From Pseudomonas sp. J452 (GTDB taxonomy: Bacteria > Pseudomonadota > Gammaproteobacteria > Pseudomonadales > Pseudomonadaceae), in the NCBI RefSeq assembly GCF_024666525.1, contig NZ_CP088294.1, positions 1,364,001 through 1,428,000 of the forward strand: DNA of 64,000 bases, written 5' to 3'. Below, piece after piece: positions 17,787 to 28,382 of this stretch; within the stretch, counting starts at the first letter, position 1; each line of letters opens with the position of its first letter. The notes beneath the pieces are model-generated. The model did not search any database, was not told where the DNA came from, and was given only the letters and a program-made list of their open reading frames with translations. The translations under genes and the position numbers were made by a program.

Positions 17787-18167
17787 TCAGTCGATGACCA
17801 GGATTCCGTCCATTTCCACCAGTGCGCCGCGCGGCAGGGCGGCCACGCCGATAGCGGCACGGGCCGGGTAAGGCTGCTGGAAGTAGCGGCCCATGACTTC
17901 GTTGACCTTGGCGAAGTGGCTGAGGTCGGTGAGGAAGATGTTCAGCTTGACCACGTCCTGGAACGAGCCGCCGGCCGCTTCGATCACCGCCTTGAGGTTC
18001 TCGAACACCTGCACGGTCTGCTCCTCGAAGCCCTGCACCAGCTCCATGGTTTTCGGGTCCAGCGGAATCTGCCCGGACAGGTACACGGTGTTGCCGGCCT
18101 TGATCGCCTGGGAGTAGGTGCCGATGGCCGCCGGGGCCTTGTCGCTGCTGATGACGCTCTTGCTCAT
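17787..18167 (-). CDS. ridA: RidA reactive enamine/imine deaminase
   Basis: 126 residues, the usual YjgF/YER057c/UK114 length. Family features are present: [23 protein letters not shown], and the C-terminal [23 protein letters not shown] with the substrate-binding Arg and Glu. It hydrolyses reactive 2-aminoacrylate-type intermediates from PLP enzymes. It lies 57 bases downstream of spoT on the same strand, a conserved Pseudomonas arrangement. Confidence 0.95.
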   Translation of the reverse strand: MSKSVISSDKAPAAIGTYSQAIKAGNTVYLSGQIPLDPKTMELVQGFEEQTVQVFENLKAVIEAAGGSFQDVVKLNIFLTDLSHFAKVNEVMGRYFQQPYPARAAIGVAALPRGALVEMDGILVID

Positions 18168-18224
18168 GGTGAGCTCCTTGTTATTGATCGGGTGGCGCAG
18201 CCTGTTGGCCGCGGCAGAAAGGGG

Positions 18225-20333
18225 TCAGGCGCGCATGCGGGTGATGCGGATCACGCCGGTGAGGGCGCGCAGTTTCTTGATCACGCGAGCCAGGTGTACG
18301 CGGTCGTGCACGCTGACTACCAGCTGGATCACGCTGATGCGGCCATCGCGCTCGTCCATGCTGATCTTCTCGATATTGCCGTCGGCGGCATTCACGCTGC
18401 TGGCCAGCAGGGCGATCAGGCCACGCTGGTGCTCCAGTTCGACGCGCAGTTCGACGTTGAATTCGCCGGTAACATCCTTGGCCCAGTTGAGCTGGATGCA
18501 TTTTTCCGGGTTGTGGCGGATCTCGCTGATGTTCTTGCAGCTGTCCAGGTGCACCACCATGCCCTTGCCGGCCGACAGGTAGCCGACGATCGGGTCGCCG
18601 GGGATCGGCGTGCAGCACTTGGCGTAGCTCAGCACCAGGCCTTCGGTACCGCGGATGGCCAGCGGGCCTTCGGCGCTCGGCAGCTGGTCGTTGCCTTCGC
18701 TGAGAAGGCGGCGGGCCACCACGTAGGCCATGCGGTTGCCCAGGCCGATGTCTTCCAGCAGGTCTTCGATGATTTCCAGGCGATATTCGCCGAGCACCGC
18801 CTGCACGCGCTCGGCCGGCACCTTTTCCAGGTGGCTGGCGAAGCTGGTGAGCACCTTGTTCAGCAGGCGCTCGCCGAGGTTGATCGACTCCGAACGGCGC
18901 TGCAGCTTGAGGGCATGACGGATGTGCGTACGCGCCTTGCCGGTGACCACGAAGTTGAGCCAGGCCGGATTCGGCCGCGCACCGGGTGCGGTGACGATCT
19001 CCACTGTCGAGCCGCTTTCCAGGGCCTGCGACAGTGGCGCCAGACGGCGGTTGATGCGGCAGGCGATGCAGCTGTTGCCGACGTCGGTGTGCACCGCGTA
19101 GGCGAAGTCGACCGCGGTGGAGCCTTTCGGCAGCTCCATGATGCGGCCCTTGGGCGTGAACACGTAGACCTCGTCCGGGAACAGGTCGATCTTCACGCTC
19201 TCGATAAATTCCAGCGAGTTGCCGGCGCGCTGCTGCAGTTCGAGGATGCCCTTTACCCACTGCCGTGCGCGGGCGTGGCTGCCCTTGGGCTGCTCGTCCT
19301 CGCTGGACTTGTACAGCCAGTGGGCGGCGATGCCGTTGTTGGCCAGCTCTTCCATCTCGCGGGTGCGGATCTGGATCTCGATCGGTACGCCGTGCATGCC
19401 GAACAGGGTGGTGTGCAGCGACTGGTAGCCGTTGGCCTTGGGAATCGCGATGTAATCCTTGAAGCGCCCGGGCAGGGGCTTGTAAAGGTTGTGCACGGCG
19501 CCGAGCACGCGGTAGCAGGTGTCGACCTTGTCGACGATGATGCGGAAGGCGTAGACGTCCATGATCTCGTTGAACGCCCGGCGCTTGCCACGCATCTTCT
19601 GGTAGATGCTATAGAGGTGCTTCTCGCGGCCGATCACCACGCCCTGCATGCCTTCGCGTTCGAGGCAGTGGGTGATCGATTCCTCGATCTTGTTGACGAT
19701 TTCCTTGCGGTTGCCGCGGGCGCGCTTGACTGCGGTGCGGATGCGCTCGGAACGCATCGGGTGCATGGCCTTGAAGCCGAGGTCTTCGAATTCCACGCGC
19801 ATGCTGTGCATGCCCAGCCGGTTGGCGATAGGCGCGTAGATTTCCAGGGTTTCCTTGGCGATGCGCCGGCGCTTCTCGCCGGACAGCACTTCCAGGGTGC
19901 GCATGTTGTGCAAGCGGTCGGCCAGCTTGACCAGGATCACGCGGATGTCGCGGGCCATGGCCATGGCCATCTTCTGGAAGTTCTCGGCCTGGGCTTCGGC
20001 CTTGGTTTCGAAGTTCATCTGGGTCAGCTTGCTGACCCCGTCGACCAGTTCGGAAACGGTCTCGCCGAACTGCGAGGTGAGGGCTTCCTTGGCGATGCCG
20101 GTGTCCTCGATCACATCATGCAGCATTGCGGCCATCAGGCTCTGATGGTCCATGTGCATGTCGGCGAGGATGCTGGCGACGGCGAGCGGATGGGTGACGT
20201 AGGCTTCGCCGCTGCGGCGGCGCTGGCCATCGTGGGCTTGCTCGGCGTAGAAGTAGGCGCGGCGGACCAGGTTGACCTGATCCGGGCCGAGGTAGGTCGA
20301 AAGGCGTTCGGCGAGTGAGTCTATGCTCGGCAA
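18225..20333 (-). CDS. spoT: SpoT bifunctional (p)ppGpp synthetase/hydrolase, TTG start
   Basis: 702 residues. Domains in order: HD hydrolase with HDVIED (72-77), synthetase (about 235-350, RGKRRAFNEIMDVYAFRIIV and GYQSLHTTLFG), TGS (about 385-450, VYVFTPKGRIMELPKGSTAV), helical/zinc-finger-like segment (YAKCCTPIPGD) and a C-terminal ACT domain. The intact HD site indicates hydrolysis activity. The start codon is TTG at 20333, giving MPSIDSL as in other pseudomonads. It is 57 bases downstream of rpoZ, the conserved rpoZ-spoT operon. Confidence 0.96.
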   Translation of the reverse strand: MPSIDSLAERLSTYLGPDQVNLVRRAYFYAEQAHDGQRRRSGEAYVTHPLAVASILADMHMDHQSLMAAMLHDVIEDTGIAKEALTSQFGETVSELVDGVSKLTQMNFETKAEAQAENFQKMAMAMARDIRVILVKLADRLHNMRTLEVLSGEKRRRIAKETLEIYAPIANRLGMHSMRVEFEDLGFKAMHPMRSERIRTAVKRARGNRKEIVNKIEESITHCLEREGMQGVVIGREKHLYSIYQKMRGKRRAFNEIMDVYAFRIIVDKVDTCYRVLGAVHNLYKPLPGRFKDYIAIPKANGYQSLHTTLFGMHGVPIEIQIRTREMEELANNGIAAHWLYKSSEDEQPKGSHARARQWVKGILELQQRAGNSLEFIESVKIDLFPDEVYVFTPKGRIMELPKGSTAVDFAYAVHTDVGNSCIACRINRRLAPLSQALESGSTVEIVTAPGARPNPAWLNFVVTGKARTHIRHALKLQRRSESINLGERLLNKVLTSFASHLEKVPAERVQAVLGEYRLEIIEDLLEDIGLGNRMAYVVARRLLSEGNDQLPSAEGPLAIRGTEGLVLSYAKCCTPIPGDPIVGYLSAGKGMVVHLDSCKNISEIRHNPEKCIQLNWAKDVTGEFNVELRVELEHQRGLIALLASSVNAADGNIEKISMDERDGRISVIQLVVSVHDRVHLARVIKKLRALTGVIRITRMRA

Positions 20334-20390
20334 GGTAGCACCCCTTGCCGCACGGGCTGACAGCGAGTCGCGCGACTTCGACCCATGCTC

Positions 20391-20654
20391 TTACAGAGGC
20401 TCGTTGGCCTCGTCCTCGAGAGCGGCGAAGAACGGCTCTTCTTCAACCAGGTCGTCTTGAGCGATGACGTCATAGTTGACCAGGCCGGCAGCGATTTCGC
20501 GCAGGGCGACTACGGTCGGCTTGTCGTTTTCCCACGCCACTTTCGGCTCTTTGCCGCCGGTGGCCAGCTGACGCGAGCGCTTGGTGGCGAGCATGACCAG
20601 CTCGAAGCGGTTATCGACGTTGTCCAGGCAATCTTCAACGGTAACGCGGGCCAT
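20391..20654 (-). CDS. rpoZ: RNA polymerase omega subunit
   Basis: 87 residues beginning [20 protein letters not shown] and containing the omega core [12 protein letters not shown] and [13 protein letters not shown]. It helps assemble RNA polymerase and contributes to the ppGpp site, so coexpression with spoT makes sense. It is full length. Confidence 0.97.
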   Translation of the reverse strand: MARVTVEDCLDNVDNRFELVMLATKRSRQLATGGKEPKVAWENDKPTVVALREIAAGLVNYDVIAQDDLVEEEPFFAALEDEANEPL

Positions 20655-20761
20655 GGTGTTCCTCGTAGCAAATGCAGATAAAGAGCTGGGCCCAAATGGG
20701 CGAGCGGACTGAATAGTCTAAAAAATCACCAGCATTAAGGGAAGCACTGATTTTCCCGGGT

Positions 20762-20938
20762 CAGAGGCTGTGAAAAGTCGAAGGCCGTCGCGAGAGCGTC
20801 GCGGGGCGTGCGAAACAAGGCGCGCAGCGTGAAAACGAGGGAGTTTGGCGAGCCAAATGACCGAAGTTTTTGCGTGGCGCAACGCAGTTGCAGCCGCCCG
20901 GCGGCGGTCGCAGCAGGCAAGCGATTTTTCACAGCCGC

Positions 20939-20941
<3 letters not shown>
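20762..20941. repeat. Second dispersed-type repeat element next to gmk
   Basis: About 180 bases with terminal inverted repeats: left AGAGGCTGTGAAAAGTCG, right reverse complement AAGCGGCTGTGAAAAATCGC. The interior is GC-rich and self-complementary in parts. The sequence differs from the element at 16830, but the plan is the same: terminal repeats, no gene, right end supplying the TAA stop of gmk at 20939-20941. Confidence 0.65.
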
Positions 20942-22463
<1,522 letters not shown>

Positions 22464-22599
22464 GGGAATACCTCTCGGATCGGGAACAAGGGCGCGGGAT
22501 TGTAACGCAGTGCGACCGCCGGCCCAATCGGGCGTGTCGCATGACCGGTGGCCGCCCTATAATGCCGACAGATCCCCGCTCCTTATCAGGTATTAGCAG

Positions 22600-23319
22600 A
22601 TGAAACGTCCCAGTGGCCGTGCCCCTTCCCAGTTGCGCAACGTACGCATCACCCGCAACTACACCAAGCATGCCGAGGGCTCGGTACTGGTCGAGTTCGG
22701 CGACACCAAGGTCATCTGCACCGCCAGCGTCGAGTCCGGCGTGCCGCGCTTCCTCAAGGGTCAGGGCCAGGGCTGGTTGACCGCCGAGTACGGCATGCTG
22801 CCGCGCGCCACCGGCGACCGTAATCAGCGCGAAGCCAGCCGTGGCAAGCAGGGTGGGCGTACCCTGGAAATCCAGCGCCTGATCGGCCGCTCGCTGCGCG
22901 CCGCGCTGGACATGAGCAAGCTGGGCGAGAACACCATCTACATCGACTGCGATGTGATCCAGGCCGACGGCGGTACCCGCACCGCGTCCATCACCGGCGC
23001 CATGGTCGCCCTGGTCGATGCGTTGAAGCTGCTGAAGAAACGTGGCGCGCTGAAGGGCGAGCCGCTCAAGCAGATGATCGCCGCAGTTTCCGTGGGTATC
23101 TACCAGGGTGAGCCGGTGCTCGACCTCGACTACCTGGAAGACTCCGCCGCCGAAACCGACCTCAACGTGGTGATGACCAGCGCTGGCGGTTTCATCGAAG
23201 TGCAAGGCACCGCCGAAGGCGCGCCCTTCCAGCCGGAAGAGCTGAATGCCATGCTCGCCCTGGCCCAGCAGGGCATGCGCGAGCTGTTCGAGTTGCAGCA
23301 GGCGGCACTGGCCGACTGA
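22600..23319 (+). CDS. rph: Ribonuclease PH
   Basis: 239 residues, starting [20 protein letters not shown]. It holds the RNase PH core: phosphate-site Arg-rich segments ([47 protein letters not shown]) and the [19 protein letters not shown] motif. It trims tRNA 3' ends with phosphate. It appears intact, unlike the frameshifted E. coli K-12 allele. Confidence 0.97.
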   Translation: MKRPSGRAPSQLRNVRITRNYTKHAEGSVLVEFGDTKVICTASVESGVPRFLKGQGQGWLTAEYGMLPRATGDRNQREASRGKQGGRTLEIQRLIGRSLRAALDMSKLGENTIYIDCDVIQADGGTRTASITGAMVALVDALKLLKKRGALKGEPLKQMIAAVSVGIYQGEPVLDLDYLEDSAAETDLNVVMTSAGGFIEVQGTAEGAPFQPEELNAMLALAQQGMRELFELQQAALAD

Positions 23320-23345
23320 TTCCTTCCCCCGTCAGGAGACGAAGC

Positions 23346-23711
23346 ATGGATGAGCAGAATATTTCCCCCGCACCGAGCCAGGAAGCCCGCCAGTGGGCGA
23401 TGTTCTGCCACTTTGCGGCCTTCATCGGCCTGCTGATTCCCTTTGGCAATCTGCTCGGCCCGCTGATTGTCTGGCAGCTCAAGCGTGATCTCGATCCCTT
23501 CGTCGATGACCAGGGCAAGGAGGCGCTGAACTTCCATATCACCGTGTCCATTGCCGCGCTGGTATGCATGCTGCTGGCCGTGGTGGTGATCGGTTTCCTG
23601 CTGCTGCCGCTACTCGGTCTGGCCGCCCTGGTGCTGACCATCATCGGCGGGATCAAGGCCAACGAAGGCAAGCTCTACCGCTATCCGCTGTGCTGGCGCC
23701 TGGTCAAATAG
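23346..23711 (+). CDS. DUF4870 membrane protein
   Basis: 121 residues with three hydrophobic segments (about 22-45, 66-85, 85-105) and the DUF4870 pattern HFAAFIGLLIPFGNLLGPLIVWQLKRDLDPFVDDQGKEALNF spread over 25-70. It is a small inner-membrane protein of unknown role. It follows rph by 26 bases and may be cotranscribed. Confidence 0.85.
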   Translation: MDEQNISPAPSQEARQWAMFCHFAAFIGLLIPFGNLLGPLIVWQLKRDLDPFVDDQGKEALNFHITVSIAALVCMLLAVVVIGFLLLPLLGLAALVLTIIGGIKANEGKLYRYPLCWRLVK

Positions 23712-23783
23712 CCTGGCGCGCCGTGCCGGCTCCGCTCGGGGCCGGTTGTTTCATTCCCCCTCTGTTAAGTAAGGAAAGCTGAC

Positions 23784-24731
23784 GTGGCTGGAGCCAACCT
23801 GTTAACCCTGCTCGATGATATTGCCAGCGTGCTGGACGATGTGTCGGTGATGACCAAGGTGGCGGTGAAGAAGACCGCTGGTGTGCTCGGCGATGACCTG
23901 GCGCTGAATGCCCAGCAGGTCACCGGGGTCAAGGCTGACCGCGAGTTGCCGGTGGTCTGGGCGGTGGCCAAGGGCTCGCTGATCAACAAGCTGATCCTGG
24001 TGCCCGCTGCCCTGCTGATCAGTGCTTTCGCGCCCTGGGCGGTGACGCCGCTGCTGATGCTTGGCGGCGCCTTCCTGTGTTTCGAGGGCTTCGAGAAGCT
24101 GGCGCACAAGTTCCTGCATAGCCAGGCGGAGGACGCCAGTCATCATGCCGAGCATGTACAGGCCCTGGTCGATCCGGCGGTGGATATGCAGGCCTTCGAG
24201 AAGGACAAGATCAAGGGCGCGGTGCGTACCGACTTCATCCTCTCGGCGGAAATCATCGCCATCACCCTCGGCGTGGTGGCCAGTCAGCCCTTCCTGCAGC
24301 AGGTTACTGTGCTGTCCGGTATCGCCCTGCTGATGACCGTGGGTGTCTATGGTCTGGTCGCCGGTATCGTCAAGCTGGACGATGCCGGGTTGTACCTCAG
24401 TCAGCGCGCCAGTGCGGCGCTGCAAGCCTGCGGTCGCGGCATCCTGTGGCTGGCGCCGTGGCTGATGAAGTTGCTGTCGGTGGTGGGCACTGCGGCCATG
24501 TTCATGGTCGGTGGCGGCATCCTCACCCATGGCATTCCCGGTGCCCATGCGCTGATTCATCACTGGGTCGAGGCGGTTGCCGGCATTGCGGCTATCGGCG
24601 GGGTCTTGGCTGTGCTCACGCCGACCCTGATCGACGCGCTGTTCGGGGTGCTGGTCGGTGCCCTGGTGCTGGGCCTGGTCAGTGTGGCCGGCAAGGCCTG
24701 GGGTGCACTGCGCGGCGGTGCTACCGGCTAG
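23784..24731 (+). CDS. yedI: DUF808/YedI family membrane protein
   Basis: 315 residues. The start [20 protein letters not shown] and [21 protein letters not shown] are the hallmark of DUF808 proteins. Six or more hydrophobic segments follow, including a [12 protein letters not shown] loop. The role is unknown. It lies 72 bases after the DUF4870 gene. The symbol is by family resemblance to E. coli YedI. Confidence 0.85.
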   Translation: MAGANLLTLLDDIASVLDDVSVMTKVAVKKTAGVLGDDLALNAQQVTGVKADRELPVVWAVAKGSLINKLILVPAALLISAFAPWAVTPLLMLGGAFLCFEGFEKLAHKFLHSQAEDASHHAEHVQALVDPAVDMQAFEKDKIKGAVRTDFILSAEIIAITLGVVASQPFLQQVTVLSGIALLMTVGVYGLVAGIVKLDDAGLYLSQRASAALQACGRGILWLAPWLMKLLSVVGTAAMFMVGGGILTHGIPGAHALIHHWVEAVAGIAAIGGVLAVLTPTLIDALFGVLVGALVLGLVSVAGKAWGALRGGATG

Positions 24732-24748
24732 GGTGTGGAGCTGGCTGC

Positions 24749-24951
24749 TTAGAACCTGTTTATGATCTTTTGAGCTAGAGCCAGGCAAGGCGCAACGACC
24801 AACGGGAGTAACAGTCGCAGGCTGGCCCGAAGGGTGAGCGCCAGCGAATCAATTGGGAGAGGACGCGGAGTTTACGAGTTGTAAATGAGCAGTCCGAGCC
24901 CGGTTTCAACGCAGCATGGCCGACGATCAAGAGATCCGAGGCGGGTTCTTA
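24749..24951 (+). repeat. Dispersed repeat element, copy B
   Basis: Same terminal repeats as copy A (left TTAGAACCTGTTTATGATCT, right ending GGGTTCTTAG). It shares AGAGCCAGGCAAGGC, TTTACGAGTTGTAAATGAGC and CATGGCCGACGATCAAGAG. An extra left-arm segment carrying AGTAACAGTCGCAGGCTGG is, in reverse complement, close to a segment in the right arm of copy C. The right end provides the TAA stop of crc. Confidence 0.85.
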
Positions 24952-25728
24952 GACGCTAAGCAGCCAGTCGTAATCGACAATCAGCGGCGCGTGCTGGGAG
25001 AAGCGCGGCTGACGCGGCAGCTTGGCATTGCGCACGGAGCGGCGCATGCCGGGGGTCAGCAGTTGGTAGTCGAAGCGCCAGCCAAGGTTGAGCATGTCGG
25101 CCTGTTCGCTGTCCGGCCACCAGCTGTACTGCTCGCCTTCGCGGCTGACTTCGCGCAGCGCATCGACATAGCCCATGGTACCGATCACTTCGTCCAGCCA
25201 GGCCCGTTCCGGGGCGAGGAAGCCCGGCAGTTGCTGGCAGTCGCGCCAGTTCTTCACGTCGAGTTTCTGGTGGGCGACATACAGCGAGCCGCAGTAGATG
25301 TACTCGCGGCGCTTGCGGCGTTGTTTGTCCAGGTAGCTGGTGAAGTCGTCGATGAACTTGAACTTCTGGTTGAGGCTCTCGTCGCCGCCCTGGCCGGAAG
25401 GCAGCAGTACGGTGGCGATGCTGACCTTGTCGAAGTCCGCTTGCAGGTAGCGCCCGTAGCGATCCGCCATCTCGAAGCCGAGGCCGTGGATCACCGCCTT
25501 GGGTTGCAGGCGCGAATACAGTGCCACGCCACCCTGCTCGGGTATTTCGCCATCGGCTGCGTAGAGGAAGTAACCATCCAGCTGAAACGCCGGATCGTCC
25601 AGTTCGACGGAGGAGGCGCGGGTATCCTGCAGGCAGATCACGTCGGCATTCTGGGCTTGCAGCCAGCTGAGCAAACCGCGCTCGACCGCCCCCTGAATGC
25701 CATTCACGTTGACACTGATGATCCGCAT
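24949..25728 (-). CDS. crc: Crc catabolite repression control protein
   Basis: 259 residues, the exact P. aeruginosa length, from the ATG at 25728 (MRIISVNVNGIQGAVERGL). It has the exonuclease III/AP endonuclease-like fold (DVICLQDTRAS, GGVALYSRLQPKAVI, YLQADFDKVSIATVLLPSGQ). Crc is known to lack nuclease activity and acts with Hfq at A-rich leaders to repress translation of catabolic mRNAs. A ribosome site (GGGGG at 25735-25739) is retained. A group II intron ends 16 bases before the start codon, and the stop codon lies in repeat copy B. Identity is supported by the pyrE neighbour. Confidence 0.95.
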   Translation of the reverse strand: MRIISVNVNGIQGAVERGLLSWLQAQNADVICLQDTRASSVELDDPAFQLDGYFLYAADGEIPEQGGVALYSRLQPKAVIHGLGFEMADRYGRYLQADFDKVSIATVLLPSGQGGDESLNQKFKFIDDFTSYLDKQRRKRREYIYCGSLYVAHQKLDVKNWRDCQQLPGFLAPERAWLDEVIGTMGYVDALREVSREGEQYSWWPDSEQADMLNLGWRFDYQLLTPGMRRSVRNAKLPRQPRFSQHAPLIVDYDWLLSV

Positions 25729-25785
25729 AAATAGCCCCCAAAAAGTCGGGTAGCCCCGGATCATTACTGATCCAGGGCCCCCTCA

Positions 25786-25819
25786 GAACCGTACGTGCGA
25801 GTTTCCCCGCATACGGCTC
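25786..25819 (-). ncRNA. Group II intron domain V
   Basis: 34 nt on the minus strand, starting GAGCCGTATGCG and ending CGCACGTACGGTTC, with a GGGGAAACTC apical part (GAAA tetraloop). This is the most conserved catalytic hairpin of group II introns, including the AGC-type triad region in the lower stem. It lies between the end of the maturase gene and domain VI. Confidence 0.92.
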
Positions 25820-25873
25820 AAGCTTACAAAAGCCAGCTACATAGCTGGCCGGCAACATTGGATAGCAATCTTA

Positions 25874-27610
25874 TCATTCCAGACCGCTATATCGCAGAGC
25901 CACCTTGAGTTTCTGGCTGTGAGCCAGAGCATGACAGTTGGGATGAAGCAGCACACGGTTGCACAAGGTGTCTGGCCCGCCGTCCACCCGCCTGATGACG
26001 TGGTGGTCGTGCCAGCCAGTTTCCTTGCTCACCGCTTGCCCGCACAGGGCACAAAGGCCCCGCTGTCTGCGGAAGAGGCTGAGAATCTGTCCCCGATAGC
26101 GCAGCTTGTGCTGCATCCGTTGAACCCTCAGTGCTTCCCATTTCAGCTCGTGCTCCACGTCATAGGGCTGATAATCACCCGGCAGACGCTTGTGACGCAC
26201 GATTGCGGTCTCCGCCAGGCTATACAGCCGACGAAGTTGCCTTTCTCCCTTGCCATTCTTGTAGGGATGCGCAAACACCCAATTTCGCCCGCCTATGGAT
26301 TGGAAGTATTTATTCCTGATCCAGTCAGCCTGCTTCTTCGGATGCCTACGCTTCGCCCACCTCCAGATTCGCCAAAAAATGAGGCTATCCAGCTTGCTGA
26401 AGGTTTCTTTCGCCACGACCGGGGAGTGGTATTGCGCCCACCCCTTCAGTACCGGGTTTAGTTGGCCGATTAACGCTTCCTGCGTCATGGCCCCGCTGTT
26501 TTTGATGATCTCCCGCACCTTCCGATAAAACGCCGAGGCGTTTTTCTTCGAGGGTTTGATCAACAGCTTAGCCTTCCTATACGGCGATTTCGGCACGTAC
26601 TTCCTGAAGTTCCACCCGAGAAAATCGAAGCCTTCGGTGATGCATACGATCTGCGTTTTCTCCTGGGACAGCGCAACCCCTCGTACCGACAGGAATTGCT
26701 CCACCCAAGGCTTGATCTCGCTTTCCAGCAGCTCTTTCGAGTCCGCCAGGATCACGAAATCATCCGCATAGCGCACCACCTGAACCTTGGTTTTCTTGGC
26801 CTTTTTGGTTCCCAGCAGTTGGGCCAGGTGGCCTTTCAGCTGAGTCTCCAGGCTATTCAGAGTGGCGTTGGCCAGGCAGGGGGAGATGATCCCTCCCTGC
26901 GGCGTTCCGGCCTCCGTAGCCATGATTTGTCGCCGGTCAATGACCCCGGCCTTCAACCATTTGCGCAGTACCGCTCTGTCCATCGGGACATTTCGGCACA
27001 GCCAGTCATGGTTGATATTGTCGAAGAACGCTTTGATGTCTCCCTCCAGGATCCATACCGGCGCCGTTTGTGGTGCCAGCAGGTGGAAGAGTTCAACCAT
27101 CGCATCGGCGGTCGAGCGGTCAGGGCGGAAGCCATAACTTTTCGGATCGCTGGTGCTCTCGATGACAGGTTCCAGTGCTTGCAGGTAAAGCGCTTGCATG
27201 GCCCGATCCAACATCGTCGGGATGCCCAAAGGGCGCTTTTCCTGCTTACCAGGCTTGGGAATCCACACCCGCCGAAGCGGCTGCGGCCTGTAGCCTCGTT
27301 TTTTCGACAGACGCATCACGGCTCGGAGCTTGGCTTGGGGCGATCCCCAGGTTTCTCCATCGACGCCCGGTGTCTTGCGACCCCGGTTCTCCGTGACTCG
27401 TCTCACAGCCAAACAGCGGCCGTGAAACGAGTGGGTCAGCATCCGTTGCAGGCGTTTAACCCTGCGCCAGTTACCTTCCCGTGTTGCCTGCGCAATCTTT
27501 AGCTGCGTTTTCCGAACAGAGGTCTGAACCTTGGCCCAATCGAGATCGTGCCAGTTCATTGCTCCATCGCAGGACGCAGACGTAACCGGTGTTGCTGGTT
27601 GCGTTTTCAT
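25874..27610 (-). CDS. ltrA: Group II intron reverse transcriptase/maturase with HNH endonuclease
   Basis: 578 residues from the ATG at 27610, preceded by AGGAGG; upstream in-frame codons are part of the ribozyme. Order: N-terminal RT-0/1 region (GKTPGVDG-like RKTPGVDG at 79-85), RT core with YGFRPDRST (159-167), GTPQGGIISP (235-244) and catalytic YADD (281-284), maturase X domain (about 350-450), and C-terminal HNH with CALC (520-523), HDHHVIRR (534-541) and HPNCHALAH (556-564). It assists intron RNA splicing and target-primed retrohoming. All key residues are present and there is no frameshift. Confidence 0.95.
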   Translation of the reverse strand: MKTQPATPVTSASCDGAMNWHDLDWAKVQTSVRKTQLKIAQATREGNWRRVKRLQRMLTHSFHGRCLAVRRVTENRGRKTPGVDGETWGSPQAKLRAVMRLSKKRGYRPQPLRRVWIPKPGKQEKRPLGIPTMLDRAMQALYLQALEPVIESTSDPKSYGFRPDRSTADAMVELFHLLAPQTAPVWILEGDIKAFFDNINHDWLCRNVPMDRAVLRKWLKAGVIDRRQIMATEAGTPQGGIISPCLANATLNSLETQLKGHLAQLLGTKKAKKTKVQVVRYADDFVILADSKELLESEIKPWVEQFLSVRGVALSQEKTQIVCITEGFDFLGWNFRKYVPKSPYRKAKLLIKPSKKNASAFYRKVREIIKNSGAMTQEALIGQLNPVLKGWAQYHSPVVAKETFSKLDSLIFWRIWRWAKRRHPKKQADWIRNKYFQSIGGRNWVFAHPYKNGKGERQLRRLYSLAETAIVRHKRLPGDYQPYDVEHELKWEALRVQRMQHKLRYRGQILSLFRRQRGLCALCGQAVSKETGWHDHHVIRRVDGGPDTLCNRVLLHPNCHALAHSQKLKVALRYSGLE

Positions 27611-28382
27611 ACAGTCCTCCTGAGGTAAACCAACCGTCAGGACGGACTCTCCCCTAGGGGCAGAATCCACCCCTAGGGTCGTTATTACGCTGGAATCAGC
27701 GGCTCTTTTTGCGCTCGTAAACCAGATGCACGTCAGCCAGGGTTGCCCCTGCCGGTGATGTTTCAACCGGTATGCAGCCCATTACAGGCAGCCCTTCGCT
27801 TTTTGCATCCTCCTATTCCCCACACCCATCAGCGCCCCTTGCGGTTTGCCTGCCTTGCCAATGTTGCTGGCAGGGCGAGTGGTCGGGATTGCCACGTTCC
27901 CCGAGTCGCATCAATTCCCCGTTTAGGCTCCGTCTTTCCCCCGGCAACTAGGGTGATACCGCGTCGTAACACGTGACTACGACGACCAGCTGCATTGCCT
28001 TTTGGCTGGGGCCAATAATTGCCGTAGGCCCGTCCATACTTACGAGGGTTCCGTCGACGATTCACATGCGTTAGCCATGCGGGTTGGGTCACTAGCCCCC
28101 GTGCATCCGTGCAATTCGGATACACCACGCTCTCCGTTACCGGATTACGTTTCTCTTGCGAGACAGGGCATTGTGGATCGGGCTTCACACCCCGGGGTTG
28201 GCCCCCGACGCATGCCGATCTAGTGAACTGGCGGGTATACGCCAGGCTCGGTACTCCCTGAGTAAGCAGAGTTGAGCAATGCGATTCGGAGCTTGCGCTC
28301 CGTGCTTGGACAAGACACCTCCAGCGTCTCTCGACGGTGGCGAGGGCCAAAGCAGCCAAGTCGCCCAGGAGATGAATTGCAC

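Larger units (their letters stand above)
25745..28382 (-). mobile_element. Group II intron (HNH-type maturase) in the crc leader; 5' edge provisional
   Basis: The 3' end is clear. A 34-nt domain V hairpin (25786-25819, with GAAA loop and the GAGCCGTAT / GTACGGTTC stem) is followed by a domain VI hairpin (25747-25782) and a terminal CTACCCGAC. Minus-strand orientation, same as crc. The 5' edge is not certain. Structured domain I sequence, including GNRA hairpins CGTC-GAGA-GACG and GGAGC-GCAA-GCTCC, reaches at least 28322, and CATCTCC (28374-28368) pairs with GGAGGTG (28322-28316). A GTGCA at 28382 is one possible start; GTGCG occurs at 28508, 28535 and 28671. The encoded protein is intact, so the element may be active. 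Confidence 0.85.

Noticed and set aside
17673..20318. 881-codon open frame on the plus strand
   Set aside because: Antisense shadow of spoT, which has full family support.
24916..25734. Frames beginning MADDQEI at several places (16982, 24916, 38899 and 40795-41043)
   Set aside because: The shared start is part of the dispersed repeat (ATGGCCGACGATCAAGAGAT); the rest is shadow of the adjoining gene. Useful as a repeat marker only.
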